Below, in pieces: positions 26,709-34,765 of a DNA stretch of 64,000 bases. The stretch covers positions 1,938,963-2,002,962 of the forward strand of contig NZ_KN050846.1 of NCBI RefSeq assembly GCF_000746845.1, in the 5' to 3' direction. Origin of the DNA: Altibacter lentus (GTDB taxonomy: Bacteria; Bacteroidota; Bacteroidia; Flavobacteriales; Flavobacteriaceae). The position numbers and the translations under genes are program-made. How positions within the stretch are numbered: position 1 is the stretch's first letter; every line of letters begins with the position of its first letter. The notes under the pieces are model-generated. The model was not told the origin of the DNA and searched no databases. It saw only the letters and a program-made list of their open reading frames with translations.

Positions 26709-27620
26709 TTAATCTTGTACAACGATGTCTTTTGGATCGTCACGTTCATATTCTGGTTGTAAATTTACATGATTGATACCAAACTTATTATAGAGCATTT
26801 CCTCAACGCGGTCTGATATTACATCGAACTCAGACAGGGTGATGTCCTGAATAAATTCTACATGTGCCTCAAGATGTGTTTCATTCTCGTTAAGTTGCCA
26901 TACATGCATGTGGTGTACATTCCTTATTTCTGAAAAAGAAGTGATCGCATCATTGATCTTTTCAAGATTTATAGCTTCAGGTGTGAAAAGCATCAATACA
27001 CTGAAAGAACTTTTCAGAAGGGAATATCCCATGAATAACAGGTAAACAGCAATAAGCACCGTAAGCACACTGTCTACCCAGAACCATCCAAAATACATCA
27101 TGAGCAATCCGCCTATTAATACGGCAACCGAAGCAGACATATCTGTAAATAAATGTAAATAGGCCGAACGCATATTCATGTTTTCCTTAGAATCCTTCCG
27201 AAGCAACAGAACGCTAAAACCATTGGCGACAATTCCTAACAACGCCAACCAAATAACCAAGTCGCTCTCGATTTCTTGCGGATCCAAAAACCGAAGGATG
27301 GCTTCATAAATAAGATAGGCCGCAACAATTAGCAAAGAAACGGCATTGACGAACGCTGCGATGATCTCTGCTCTTTTATAACCGAAGGTCTTATCTAATG
27401 AGGCTTCTTTTTTTGAATATCTATCTGCAATATAGCTTACTATCAAGGAAAGTACATCGCTAAAATTGTGCAGGGCGTCACTTAACAGTGAAAGACTGCC
27501 GGAGAGCAATCCACCGATCACCTGAGATATGGTTATAATAATGTTTAGTAGAATGGATAAAAGGAGCTTTTTTCCTTTTAGGTCCTGGGAATGGGTATGT
27601 GCGGCATGCGAATGATCCAT
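26709..27620 (-). CDS. Cation diffusion facilitator family transporter
   Basis: A 303-residue CDF protein with six TM helices. The N-terminus is histidine-rich (MDHSHAAHTHSQD). The metal site is formed by HNFSD in TM2 and HLFTD in TM5, the HxxxD pattern that favours Zn2+ in this family. The C-terminal cytoplasmic domain carries HHMHVWQL and HLEAHVEF. It exports Zn2+ (or Co2+/Cd2+) in exchange for protons. It lies 9 nt downstream of rpiB and 3 nt upstream of elaA. A palindrome upstream of the rpiB promoter (28114-28129) could regulate this unit. Confidence 0.9.
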   Translation of the reverse strand: MDHSHAAHTHSQDLKGKKLLLSILLNIIITISQVIGGLLSGSLSLLSDALHNFSDVLSLIVSYIADRYSKKEASLDKTFGYKRAEIIAAFVNAVSLLIVAAYLIYEAILRFLDPQEIESDLVIWLALLGIVANGFSVLLLRKDSKENMNMRSAYLHLFTDMSASVAVLIGGLLMMYFGWFWVDSVLTVLIAVYLLFMGYSLLKSSFSVLMLFTPEAINLEKINDAITSFSEIRNVHHMHVWQLNENETHLEAHVEFIQDITLSEFDVISDRVEEMLYNKFGINHVNLQPEYERDDPKDIVVQD

Positions 27621-27629
27621 CTCGTAAAT

Positions 27630-28061
27630 TTACGAACATGCAATTTTAGCGACGCGACGCTCGTGTCTTCCTCCTTCAAAAGCAGTATTTAAAAAGGTTT
27701 TTACCATGTCCAAAGCCTGTGGTTCACTGGTAAATCTAGCCGGAATGCTCAATACATTGGCATTGTTGTGTTCGCGAGCCAAAGCGGTGATCTCTTTGGT
27801 CCAGCACAACGCAGAGCGCACATTTTGATGTTTGTTCGCCGTCATGTTTGCACCATTACCGCTTCCGCAGATAATGATCCCAAAATCGGCCTTTTTGGCT
27901 TCTACATCTTTTGCAACGGGATGGACGAAATCGGGATAATCCACACTGTCATTAGAATCTGTGCCGTGATTAATCACCTCATGGCCTTCCTTTTGAAGAT
28001 ATTCAACAATTGTTCTCTTGTAAGCGGTTCCCGCGTGATCGTTTCCAATAGCTATTTTCAT
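27630..28061 (-). CDS. rpiB: Ribose-5-phosphate isomerase B
   Basis: A 143-residue protein starting MKIAIGNDHAGTAYK, the RpiB N-terminus; an upstream in-frame ATG at 28079 falls inside the -7 promoter element and is rejected. The active-site CGSGNGANMTANK is present. It interconverts ribose 5-phosphate and ribulose 5-phosphate (or allose 6-phosphate in some members). It is the first gene of the minus-strand unit with the CDF transporter and elaA. The promoter element TATCTTTG is 15 nt upstream. Confidence 0.93.
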   Translation of the reverse strand: MKIAIGNDHAGTAYKRTIVEYLQKEGHEVINHGTDSNDSVDYPDFVHPVAKDVEAKKADFGIIICGSGNGANMTANKHQNVRSALCWTKEITALAREHNNANVLSIPARFTSEPQALDMVKTFLNTAFEGGRHERRVAKIACS

Positions 28062-28076
28062 GGCCTGTATTTTTTT

Positions 28077-28084
28077 CAAAGATA
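28077..28084 (-). promoter_or_regulatory. Putative -7 promoter element for rpiB-CDF-elaA
   Basis: TATCTTTG on the minus strand matches TAnnTTTG, 15 nt before the rpiB ATG. Confidence 0.55.
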
Positions 28085-28113
28085 TTGTAAATCTTGAAGT
28101 TTACTATTTATTA

Positions 28114-28129
28114 ATGTTTACCTAAACAT
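28114..28129. promoter_or_regulatory. Palindrome upstream of the rpiB promoter, possible operator
   Basis: ATGTTTA-CC-TAAACAT: perfect 7-bp arms with a 2-nt centre, about 30-45 nt upstream of the rpiB -7 element. The regulator is unknown. Confidence 0.4.
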
Positions 28130-28290
28130 AAAGTTAATAACTATGTTCATATTTGTTCGTAGAAATTCAGTAAAAAAACTTGCAAGATTTTAATACTTGT
28201 ATATAGTCGATTTTTTAAAACAGTATGCAAATTTTAGCGTCGTGTTTTATCTTAGTTTTATGAGACTTCATTTTTCGATTCCTAACAAAT

Positions 28291-28312
28291 TCTTATTAAA
28301 ATCTTATTAAAA
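28291..28312 (+). repeat. Tandem AT-rich 11-mer
   Basis: TCTTATTAAAA occurs twice with no spacer and no mismatch (28291-28301, 28302-28312). It could be a DNA-unwinding element. Confidence 0.75.
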
Positions 28313-28315
28313 TAT

Positions 28316-28342
28316 AACTGTCAATAGTGTTTGTTGACAGTT
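28316..28342. repeat. 9+9 bp inverted repeat
   Basis: AACTGTCAA, 9-nt spacer, TTGACAGTT; perfect arms. No T-run follows, so it is not an intrinsic terminator. Confidence 0.7.
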
Positions 28343-28549
28343 GTTAATGACATCGAATAAAACCTTAAAAATCACACGAGTTGATAGCTTAAAAGCTGTT
28401 GATAACCCTTCAAAAAATAGCGATAACTTAAATACAAAAACAATTGGATAAAAGTTATTGTACATATCAACAAGCTATCATCATCATCATTTTATTTTAA
28501 AATTTTAAAAAAGAAAAAATGTATATGTAATTAATGTTGATAAGAAGAT

Positions 28550-28792
28550 TTAAACGATATGTAGTGAGGAAGTATCGTTGAGCTTATTGATGATCTCTTG
28601 TGCGCTAGGGATGTCCTCTTCATGTACTTGAAGTCGGATCCCTCCAAAAGCGTTGGAATGGAAAGGAAGCACTCCAATCATGGTTTCATGAAGAAAAACG
28701 TGCCTTATTTCCTGTTGTTCCAGTAAATGCCGTAAGACGGTATATTCGCTTGGAAAGGTAAATATTGCTATGGTTTTAAAGTTTTTCATCAT
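28550..28792 (-). CDS. Small DUF2007-like protein
   Basis: An 80-residue protein. The N-terminal FKTIAIFTFPSEYTVLRHLLEQQEIRHVF pattern, read in parts, and the later GIRLQVHEEDIPSAQEII match the DUF2007 layout (beta strand, helix with a Leu-rich face, then a strand and an EED-x-A helix). These proteins are described as putative signal-transducing, with a ferredoxin-like or GlnB-like fold, but no function is proven. It starts MMKNF, so either of two ATGs (28792, 28789) may be used. It is a single gene at the right edge of the candidate oriC and divergent from rnr. Confidence 0.7.
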   Translation of the reverse strand: MMKNFKTIAIFTFPSEYTVLRHLLEQQEIRHVFLHETMIGVLPFHSNAFGGIRLQVHEEDIPSAQEIINKLNDTSSLHIV

Positions 28793-28886
28793 GTAGGATG
28801 CTGTCTTACCAAGGTACTAAATCTTTGTGAATAAGGGAAGTTGATTGCTTTATATAATGTACTTTTACCATCATTAATAGATAACC

Positions 28887-31106
28887 ATGCCTCAGAAGAA
28901 TAAAAAAAGAAAGAAAGAAAAAATAGAAGCACTTACAGAAAGTATCTTAGCCATCCTTAGAAAGGACCATTCCAAACCCTATAATTACAAACAGATAGCA
29001 GCAAAGTTGGGAATGGATGATGCCAGCAGTCGTAACCAGATCATCAAGAAACTAAAAGGATTACAAGGCAAAGGAACTATTCAAGAGGTGGAACGCGGTA
29101 AATATATAATAACACCATCTCAAAATTATTATACCGGTAAAATGGACATTGCAGGTCGCGGTCAAGGTTATGTGATCGTGGAAGAGCTGGAAGAAGATAT
29201 TCTGGTAAAGAACAAGAACCTCAATAAAGCATTGCAAGGGGATACTGTAGAGGTATATGTATTTAAGCGAAGAAAAGGAGGAAAGACCGAAGGGGAGGTC
29301 ACTAAGATCTTAGAGCGGAAACGAACCGAATTTGTAGGTACCATCCAGGTGATGGAAAACTTCGCTTTTGTGGAAGTGACCGATTATAAAATGTATACCG
29401 ATATCTTTATTCCGAAAGCGAATATTGGAAATGCAAAGAACGGTGAAAAGGTGCTAGTGGCTATGGAAGACTGGCCGGAAAAAGCCGATTCTCCTTATGG
29501 AAAAGTACTGAAGGTACTGGGGATGCCGGGAGAGCATAATACAGAGATTCATTCTATTTTGGCTCAATACGGACTCCCGTATGACTTCCCTCCCGAAGTT
29601 GAAGCGTATGCTAATAAATTAGATACCAAAATTCATCAAGAAGAGATCGATAAACGACGTGACATGCGTAAGGATCTCACCTTTACCATTGATCCTAAAG
29701 ATGCGAAGGATTTTGATGATGCTTTATCATTTACCAAACTCGAACATGGAAATTATGAAATCGGTATCCATATAGCCGATGTATCTCATTACCTTAGACC
29801 GGGTACTGTTCTGGACGATGAGGCCTACGAACGCGCTACATCTGTGTATCTTGTGGATCGGGTGGTTCCTATGCTTCCTGAAATTCTTTCCAATGGCGCT
29901 TGTTCATTACGACCTAACGAAGAAAAATACACTTTTTCTGCTGTATTTGAAATAACACCTAAGGCTGAAGTGGTAAAACAATGGTTCGGAAGAACGGTGA
30001 CTTACAGCGATGCCCGGTTTGCTTATGAAGAAGCACAGCATATTATAGAAAACCCTGAAGCTGATTCTCATACAATCCCTTCGGAAATTTCTATCACCAA
30101 TAAAAACTATACCGTTAAAAAAGAGATTGCAGAAGCAGTCCTGGAAATGGACCGGCTCGCAAAGATCCTTCGGCAAAAGAGAATGCGTCAAGGAGCGATA
30201 TCTTTTGATAAGGTAGAAGTTAAATTTATCTTAGATGAAAAGAACAATCCGGAAGGGGTCTACTTTAAAGAAAGTAAAGATGCCAATAAGTTGATCGAAG
30301 AATTCATGCTCTTGGCAAACAGGAGTGTGGCAGAGTTCGTGGGAAAACAAAGTCAGAAAAAGACTTTTGTCTATCGTGTTCATGATGAACCGGACGATGA
30401 AAAGATAGCAGCCCTGGAAAATATAATCAAACGCTTCGGGTATCAATTAAATACCAAGAATCGTAGTACTACAGCAGCGTCACTTAATAAATTGCTGCAC
30501 GACGTTCAAGGCAAAAAAGAACAGAATCTGGTCGATACCCTGGCGATTCGGTCTATGAGTAAAGCGATCTATACCACGAATAATATTGGGCATTACGGAC
30601 TGGCATTCGATTATTACACACATTTTACATCGCCTATAAGACGGTATCCGGATGTTATGGTTCACCGACTTTTGCAACAGTATTTAGATGGTAAAAAATC
30701 GGCTAAGGAAGACAAGTACGAAGAGATGTGCAGCCATTCGAGTGATATGGAGAATCTTGCCTCCAATGCCGAACGGGACAGTATTAAATACATGCAGGTA
30801 AAATATATGCAAGACCATCAGGACCAAGAGTTCTTGGGGGTTATTTCCGGAGTGACCGAATGGGGCGTATATGTAGAAATTATCTCGAACAAATGTGAAG
30901 GAATGGTGCGTCTTCAAGATCTAAAAGATGATCGTTATACCTTTGATAAAGATGAATATGCCGTTATTGGACAACGCACCAAGAATGTGTATCGTCTTGG
31001 AGATGAAGTATATGTAAGAGTGAAAAATGCAGACCTTGTAAAGAAACATTTGGATTTTACCATGCTGGGACATCGAAAGGAGTACCAACCTCGTAATAGA
31101 GGATAA
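28887..31106 (+). CDS. rnr: Ribonuclease R (RNB/VacB 3'-5' exoribonuclease)
   Basis: A 739-residue protein. The N-terminus is basic (KKRKKEK) followed by a winged-helix segment (about 30-80), two cold-shock-like OB domains (about 85-225), the RNB catalytic domain from about 255, and a C-terminal S1 domain (VISGVTEWGVYVEI). The catalytic metal site is in TIDPKDAKDFDDALS, with the four aspartates. The length and S1 domain fit RNase R rather than RNase II. It degrades structured RNA and is a quality-control exonuclease. The upstream sequence has TACTTTTA, one base from the -7 consensus. Confidence 0.93.
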   Translation: MPQKNKKRKKEKIEALTESILAILRKDHSKPYNYKQIAAKLGMDDASSRNQIIKKLKGLQGKGTIQEVERGKYIITPSQNYYTGKMDIAGRGQGYVIVEELEEDILVKNKNLNKALQGDTVEVYVFKRRKGGKTEGEVTKILERKRTEFVGTIQVMENFAFVEVTDYKMYTDIFIPKANIGNAKNGEKVLVAMEDWPEKADSPYGKVLKVLGMPGEHNTEIHSILAQYGLPYDFPPEVEAYANKLDTKIHQEEIDKRRDMRKDLTFTIDPKDAKDFDDALSFTKLEHGNYEIGIHIADVSHYLRPGTVLDDEAYERATSVYLVDRVVPMLPEILSNGACSLRPNEEKYTFSAVFEITPKAEVVKQWFGRTVTYSDARFAYEEAQHIIENPEADSHTIPSEISITNKNYTVKKEIAEAVLEMDRLAKILRQKRMRQGAISFDKVEVKFILDEKNNPEGVYFKESKDANKLIEEFMLLANRSVAEFVGKQSQKKTFVYRVHDEPDDEKIAALENIIKRFGYQLNTKNRSTTAASLNKLLHDVQGKKEQNLVDTLAIRSMSKAIYTTNNIGHYGLAFDYYTHFTSPIRRYPDVMVHRLLQQYLDGKKSAKEDKYEEMCSHSSDMENLASNAERDSIKYMQVKYMQDHQDQEFLGVISGVTEWGVYVEIISNKCEGMVRLQDLKDDRYTFDKDEYAVIGQRTKNVYRLGDEVYVRVKNADLVKKHLDFTMLGHRKEYQPRNRG

Positions 31107-31129
31107 AATAATTTGTACTTTTACTGTCT

Positions 31130-31843
31130 ATGTTTGATGGTTTATGGTACGCCGCCTTCTATGGATTTCTACTTGCATTCGCAGTAGGACCGGTGTTTTT
31201 TACACTCATTGAAACCAGTATCACTAAAGGCTTCAAAGCAGGATTGTTCTTTGATCTTGGCGCCATCTTTGCCGATATCATTTTTATTCTCATTGCGTAT
31301 TACAGTACCAGTAAGATCCTGGAAAAAGTAAAGGATGATCCGGGGCTGCTTATTTTTGGCGGTGCTGTATTGATCGCTTATGGGATTATTTCTTATATAA
31401 GAACGGCTAAATCATTTATCAAGATCGCAAGAGAGCATTATGCAGTCAAGGTGAAGAAGAATTTAAGCGGTCTTTTTCTGAAAGGCTTTTTGCTTAATTT
31501 TGTAAATTTCGGGGTGTTGGCAGGGTGGATTGGGACTATCATCATGGCAAACGCCCTTACCTCTTCTGATAACGGCGTACTCCTGTTTTTAAGTACTGTT
31601 CTCATTACTTTTTTTGCTACAGATCTACTGAAAATAACTCTTGCAAAGAAGCTTAAAAGCAAGATGACCCCTCGCTTTATCTTTAAAACCAAAAAATGGG
31701 TGAGTATTCTTATCATTGGTTTTGGTGTCCTTCTCCTTCTTCAGGGGATCTTCCCTAATGAGGTAAAAGCGGGTCTGGAGCGCATTCCGGGGCAGGGTCA
31801 TCCTGTAGACAACCCCATTCCTCCGGTGGAAGACTTTAAATAA
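31130..31843 (+). CDS. LysE/RhtB family exporter
   Basis: A 237-residue membrane protein with six hydrophobic helices. The N-terminal FLLAFAVGPVFFTLIETSITKGFKAG is, in its parts, the LysE-family signature with the conserved GPV and the GF-x-x-G of TM1-TM2. The family exports amino acids such as lysine, homoserine or threonine; the substrate is unknown. It follows rnr by 23 nt on the same strand and is followed by the hairpin at 31847-31870, so rnr-lysE may be one unit. Confidence 0.85.
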   Translation: MFDGLWYAAFYGFLLAFAVGPVFFTLIETSITKGFKAGLFFDLGAIFADIIFILIAYYSTSKILEKVKDDPGLLIFGGAVLIAYGIISYIRTAKSFIKIAREHYAVKVKKNLSGLFLKGFLLNFVNFGVLAGWIGTIIMANALTSSDNGVLLFLSTVLITFFATDLLKITLAKKLKSKMTPRFIFKTKKWVSILIIGFGVLLLLQGIFPNEVKAGLERIPGQGHPVDNPIPPVEDFK

Positions 31844-31870
31844 AAAAACCTTCAGCGATAACTGAAGGTT
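31842..31870 (-). terminator. Intrinsic terminator after tRNA-Cys (also able to act on the LysE transcript)
   Basis: AACCTTCAG and CTGAAGGTT form a perfect 9-bp stem with a 6-nt loop. On the minus strand it is followed by seven T residues; on plus the downstream T-run is weaker. Confidence 0.85.
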
Positions 31871-31876
31871 CTTTCG

Positions 31877-31947
31877 AGGCATCAAGCGGATTCGAACCGC
31901 TGTAGAAGGTTTTGCAGACCTCTGCCTAGCCACTCGGCCATGATGCC
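31877..31947 (-). tRNA. tRNA-Cys (GCA)
   Basis: A 71-nt cloverleaf on the minus strand: acceptor GGCATCA/TGATGCC, anticodon stem GAGGT/ACCTT, loop CTGCAAA (anticodon GCA), T arm AGCGG-TTCGAAT-CCGCT, and discriminator T73, which is the identity base for cysteine. CCA is not encoded. The terminator hairpin lies 7 nt downstream. Confidence 0.95.
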
Positions 31948-32012
31948 CTTCTACCCAAAATAGGTTCGGCAAATATAAAAAGATTAAACTGAAAATTCCT
32001 ATAAAAACCTAT

Positions 32013-32369
32013 TTACCGTTCAGATTTCATGGTGACACTTACTTCCTCCACATCACCGCCAATAGGAGGGTTCACTTTTGCCACGGTTACTTTTACCCCC
32101 GCCACCAAGGGGAGTTGAGAAAAGATAGCATTAATAATGCGTTGTCCCACGTGCTCCAACAACTTAGAGCGTATGGACATTTCTTCTTTTATTATTTTCT
32201 GAAGATGCACATAATCAACAGTATCCGATAAATGATCTGTAGTAGCCGCCTTTACCAAATTGGCCTTTACTTCGAGATTTACCAGATAATCACTACCAAT
32301 TTTCTCTTCCTCGACCAAACACCCGTGAAATGCATAGATCTTAATGTTCTTTAACCGAATGGTGCTCAT
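32013..32369 (-). CDS. folB: Dihydroneopterin aldolase
   Basis: A 118-residue protein, typical for FolB. The start at 32369 gives MSTIRLKNIKIYAFHGCLVEEEKIG, read as conserved N-terminus with the AFHG motif; an upstream start at 32402 falls inside the promoter region. The C-terminal VTVAKVNPPIGGDVEEVSV carries the family K-x-N/PPIGG pattern. It converts 7,8-dihydroneopterin to 6-hydroxymethyl-7,8-dihydropterin in folate synthesis. It is divergent from glnS; each gene has its own -7 element in the 121-nt gap. Confidence 0.92.
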   Translation of the reverse strand: MSTIRLKNIKIYAFHGCLVEEEKIGSDYLVNLEVKANLVKAATTDHLSDTVDYVHLQKIIKEEMSIRSKLLEHVGQRIINAIFSQLPLVAGVKVTVAKVNPPIGGDVEEVSVTMKSER

Positions 32370-32383
32370 AAACAAGTTTTGTG

Positions 32384-32391
32384 CAAAGATA
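32384..32391 (-). promoter_or_regulatory. Putative -7 promoter element for folB
   Basis: TATCTTTG on the minus strand matches TAnnTTTG, 14 nt before the folB ATG. Confidence 0.55.
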
Positions 32392-32465
32392 GAAATTTCC
32401 ACTCTCCAAGCTTCCTACCGCCGAAAATTGAGCCAACGGAATGCGTTTGAGGGGTTGTTTTTCAT

Positions 32466-32473
32466 TAACTTTG
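32466..32473 (+). promoter_or_regulatory. Putative -7 promoter element for glnS
   Basis: TAACTTTG matches TAnnTTTG; TTTG at 32446-32449 could be the -33 box with a slightly short (16-nt) spacer. It lies 17 nt before the ATG at 32491 and so excludes the longer reading frame. Confidence 0.55.
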
Positions 32474-32490
32474 CACATATTTTTTATACT

Positions 32491-34167
32491 ATGACCGAAG
32501 AAAAAGAATCCCTCAATTTTATTGAGCACATCATAGAAGAAGATTTAAGAACAACGCACAACAAAAGTGATCTGTGCTTTCGATTTCCCCCGGAACCCAA
32601 TGGGTATTTACATATTGGCCACGCCTCTTCTATCTGTTTGAATTTTGGACTGGGAGAGAAATACAGCGCACCCGTCAATCTACGGTTCGACGACACCAAC
32701 CCCGCAAAGGAAGAACAAGAATTTGTAGATGCTATTAAGCGTGATATCGAATGGCTTGGTTTTACTTGGGCTGAGGAGTGTTATGCTTCAGATTATTTCC
32801 AGCAGCTCTACGATTGGGCCGTTCAATTGATCAAGGAGGGCAAGGCGTATGTAGATTCTCAAACTTCCGAAGCGATCGCGCAACAAAAGGGAACTCCCAA
32901 CACACCCGGAACGGCAAGCCCCTATAGAGATCGATCTGTAGAAGAAAATTTAGAATTGCTGGAGAAAATGAAGAACGGTGAAGTGGGAGAAGGAGCACAC
33001 GTGCTGCGCGCGAAGATAGACATGGCCTCATCCAATATGCTAATGCGCGACCCCGTTATGTATCGAGTACTTCATAAACACCATCACCGCACAGGTACGA
33101 ATTGGAAGATATTTCCTATGTACGACTGGACGCACGGAGAAAGTGATTATATCGAACAGGTGTCACATTCTTTCTGTACCCTGGAGTTCCTGCCGCACAG
33201 AGAGTTGTACGATTGGTTTTTGGATCAAGTGTACGATGCCGACAAATTACGACCCAAACAACGTGAATTCGCACGCCGCAACTTAAGTCATACCGTGGTG
33301 AGCAAACGCAAACTTGCCAAACTGGTGGAGGAAGGTGTTGTAAGCGGCTGGGACGATCCCCGTATGCCCACGATCTCGGGGCTTCGTCGTCGCGGCTATA
33401 CACCAGATTCTATAAAGAATTTTGCCGACAGCATTGGTGTTGGAAAGCGAGAGAACCTAATTGATGTTTCCCATCTGGAGTTCAATGTGCGTGAAGATCT
33501 CAATAAAAAGGCCCCTCGCGTTATGGCCGTGCTGGATCCGGTGAAATTGGTCATTACCAATTATCCCGAAGGTGAAACAGAGTGGCTGGAAGCCGAAAAT
33601 AATCCGGAGGACGAATCTGCCGGTAGCCGCAAAGTGCCGTTTTCACGGGAATTATTTATTGAAAGAGAGGATTTTCAGGAGGAAGCAAACAGGAAATTCT
33701 TTCGGCTTACCTTGGACAAAGAAGTGAGGCTGAAGAATGCCTATATTATAAAAGGGGAACGGGTAGTAAAGGATTCCGAAGGGAATATTACAGAAATCCA
33801 CTGCACCTACGATCCCGAAAGCCGAAGCGGAAGCGGTACCGAAGCTTCCATGCGTAAGGTAAAAGGAACGCTACACTGGGTCTCCGTGGCTCATGCCCTC
33901 CCGGCCGAAGTGCGACTGTACGATCGCCTCTTCACCGAGCCGGCTCCGGATGCTCACAAGGATAGGGATTTTATGGAATTTATTAACCCGGAATCGCTGC
34001 AGGTGATCACCGCCTACGTAGAACCCAGCCTTAAAGACGCGAAAGCCGAAGAAAGCTTTCAGTTTCAACGATTAGGCTATTTCGTGGTAGATCGGGATAG
34101 TACCGAAGATAAATTGGTCTTTAATAGAACAGTTCCCCTGCGAGATTCTTGGGCTAAGCTGGCCTGA
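32491..34167 (+). CDS. glnS: Glutaminyl-tRNA synthetase
   Basis: A 558-residue class I synthetase, close to E. coli GlnS (554). Translation starts at the ATG at 32491, since the -7 promoter element lies just upstream. HIGH motif: PPEPNGYLHIGH. The KMSKS equivalent is VVSKRKL, as in GlnRS. The C-terminal anticodon-binding beta-barrels follow (LVITNYPEG onward). It charges tRNA-Gln directly. It is monocistronic with a terminator after the stop. Since gltX is also present in the window, each enzyme probably serves its own tRNA. Confidence 0.95.
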   Translation: MTEEKESLNFIEHIIEEDLRTTHNKSDLCFRFPPEPNGYLHIGHASSICLNFGLGEKYSAPVNLRFDDTNPAKEEQEFVDAIKRDIEWLGFTWAEECYASDYFQQLYDWAVQLIKEGKAYVDSQTSEAIAQQKGTPNTPGTASPYRDRSVEENLELLEKMKNGEVGEGAHVLRAKIDMASSNMLMRDPVMYRVLHKHHHRTGTNWKIFPMYDWTHGESDYIEQVSHSFCTLEFLPHRELYDWFLDQVYDADKLRPKQREFARRNLSHTVVSKRKLAKLVEEGVVSGWDDPRMPTISGLRRRGYTPDSIKNFADSIGVGKRENLIDVSHLEFNVREDLNKKAPRVMAVLDPVKLVITNYPEGETEWLEAENNPEDESAGSRKVPFSRELFIEREDFQEEANRKFFRLTLDKEVRLKNAYIIKGERVVKDSEGNITEIHCTYDPESRSGSGTEASMRKVKGTLHWVSVAHALPAEVRLYDRLFTEPAPDAHKDRDFMEFINPESLQVITAYVEPSLKDAKAEESFQFQRLGYFVVDRDSTEDKLVFNRTVPLRDSWAKLA

Positions 34168-34189
34168 TAGTTCTTCCACATTAAAAGTT

Positions 34190-34226
34190 ATGGAAAGATG
34201 CCAAAGTGTGTCTTTCCATTTATTTT
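34190..34226 (+). terminator. Intrinsic terminator after glnS
   Basis: TGGAAAGA and TCTTTCCA form an 8-bp stem with a 12-nt loop, followed by TTTATTTTAT. Confidence 0.65.
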
Positions 34227-34298
34227 ATGATTAATTTTAAGAATAATTGGCTAAAAAAGAATCATTTTAAGATTTCTTTGTGTGTTGCAAATCAACTA

Positions 34299-34344
34299 TT
34301 AACCGGTTATTAACAGCGAATAGCTGATGCTATAAGTAACTTTG
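34299..34344 (+). promoter_or_regulatory. Putative promoter of the YtxH-holin-like operon with an AACCGGTT palindrome
   Basis: TAACTTTG (34337-34344) matches TAnnTTTG. The palindrome AACCGGTT (34301-34308), inside TTAACCGGTTATTAA, lies about 30 nt upstream near the -33 position, where no ordinary TTTG is seen. It could be an operator or an alternative sigma site. Confidence 0.45.
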
Positions 34345-34386
34345 TGAGACAATTTAAATAGTAACAATTTAAAAACAAGTATAACT

Positions 34387-34764
34387 ATGGCATCGAATAC
34401 AGGACAAACCTTATTAGCATTATTGACCGGAGCTGCAATTGGAGCAGGTATTGGAATTTTATATGCACCGGATAAGGGATCAAAAACTCGCAGTAAGATC
34501 AGCAAGGAAACCAAAAAAGCTCAGAAGAGACTCAACAAACAGATCAAAGAAACAACCAGCAACTTAAGTACAAAGGCGCAGCAGGCACGACTTAGTTTCG
34601 AACAGAAATTAGAAGACACCTTATCTTCTGCCAGCTATAAGGCCGATGATATCTTGGTTGCAATGGAAGACAAATTGGAAGCACTACGCAGACAAAATGC
34701 GAAACTCCAAAAGGAAACCACACAGGCTAAAGCCAAAACCACAGCCAAAAAAGTAACAGCATAA
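34387..34764 (+). CDS. YtxH domain-containing protein
   Basis: A 125-residue protein. Residues 5-25 form a glycine-rich membrane helix (LLALLTGAAIGAGIGILYAP) followed at once by DKGSKTR, the YtxH signature. The rest is a highly charged helical coiled coil rich in Lys, Gln and Ala. YtxH proteins are small envelope or general-stress proteins of unknown mechanism. It is the first of three closely packed genes (1-nt gap to the next) and has a promoter element 43 nt upstream. Confidence 0.85.
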   Translation: MASNTGQTLLALLTGAAIGAGIGILYAPDKGSKTRSKISKETKKAQKRLNKQIKETTSNLSTKAQQARLSFEQKLEDTLSSASYKADDILVAMEDKLEALRRQNAKLQKETTQAKAKTTAKKVTA

Positions 34765-34765
34765 G

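Larger units (their letters stand above)
28062..28549. other. AT-rich non-coding block, candidate replication origin (oriC)
   Basis: 488 bases without a gene. From left to right it holds the rpiB promoter, a 7+7 bp palindrome (28114-28129), a perfect tandem of the 11-mer TCTTATTAAAA (28291-28312), a 9+9 bp dyad (28316-28342), and copies of TGTTGATAA at 28397-28405 and 28535-28543, plus TGTTGATAT reversed at 28464-28472 and a partial GTTGATAG at 28380. TTATCAACA (the reverse) is one base from the DnaA box TTATCCACA. AT-rich tandem repeats beside such boxes are the usual origin layout. Gene strand bias shifts across this block. The assignment is an inference. Confidence 0.5.

Noticed and set aside
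32344-32490. N-terminal extension of glnS
   Set aside because: It would overlap the folB start and run through the -7 promoter element; GlnS length fits the ATG at 32491.
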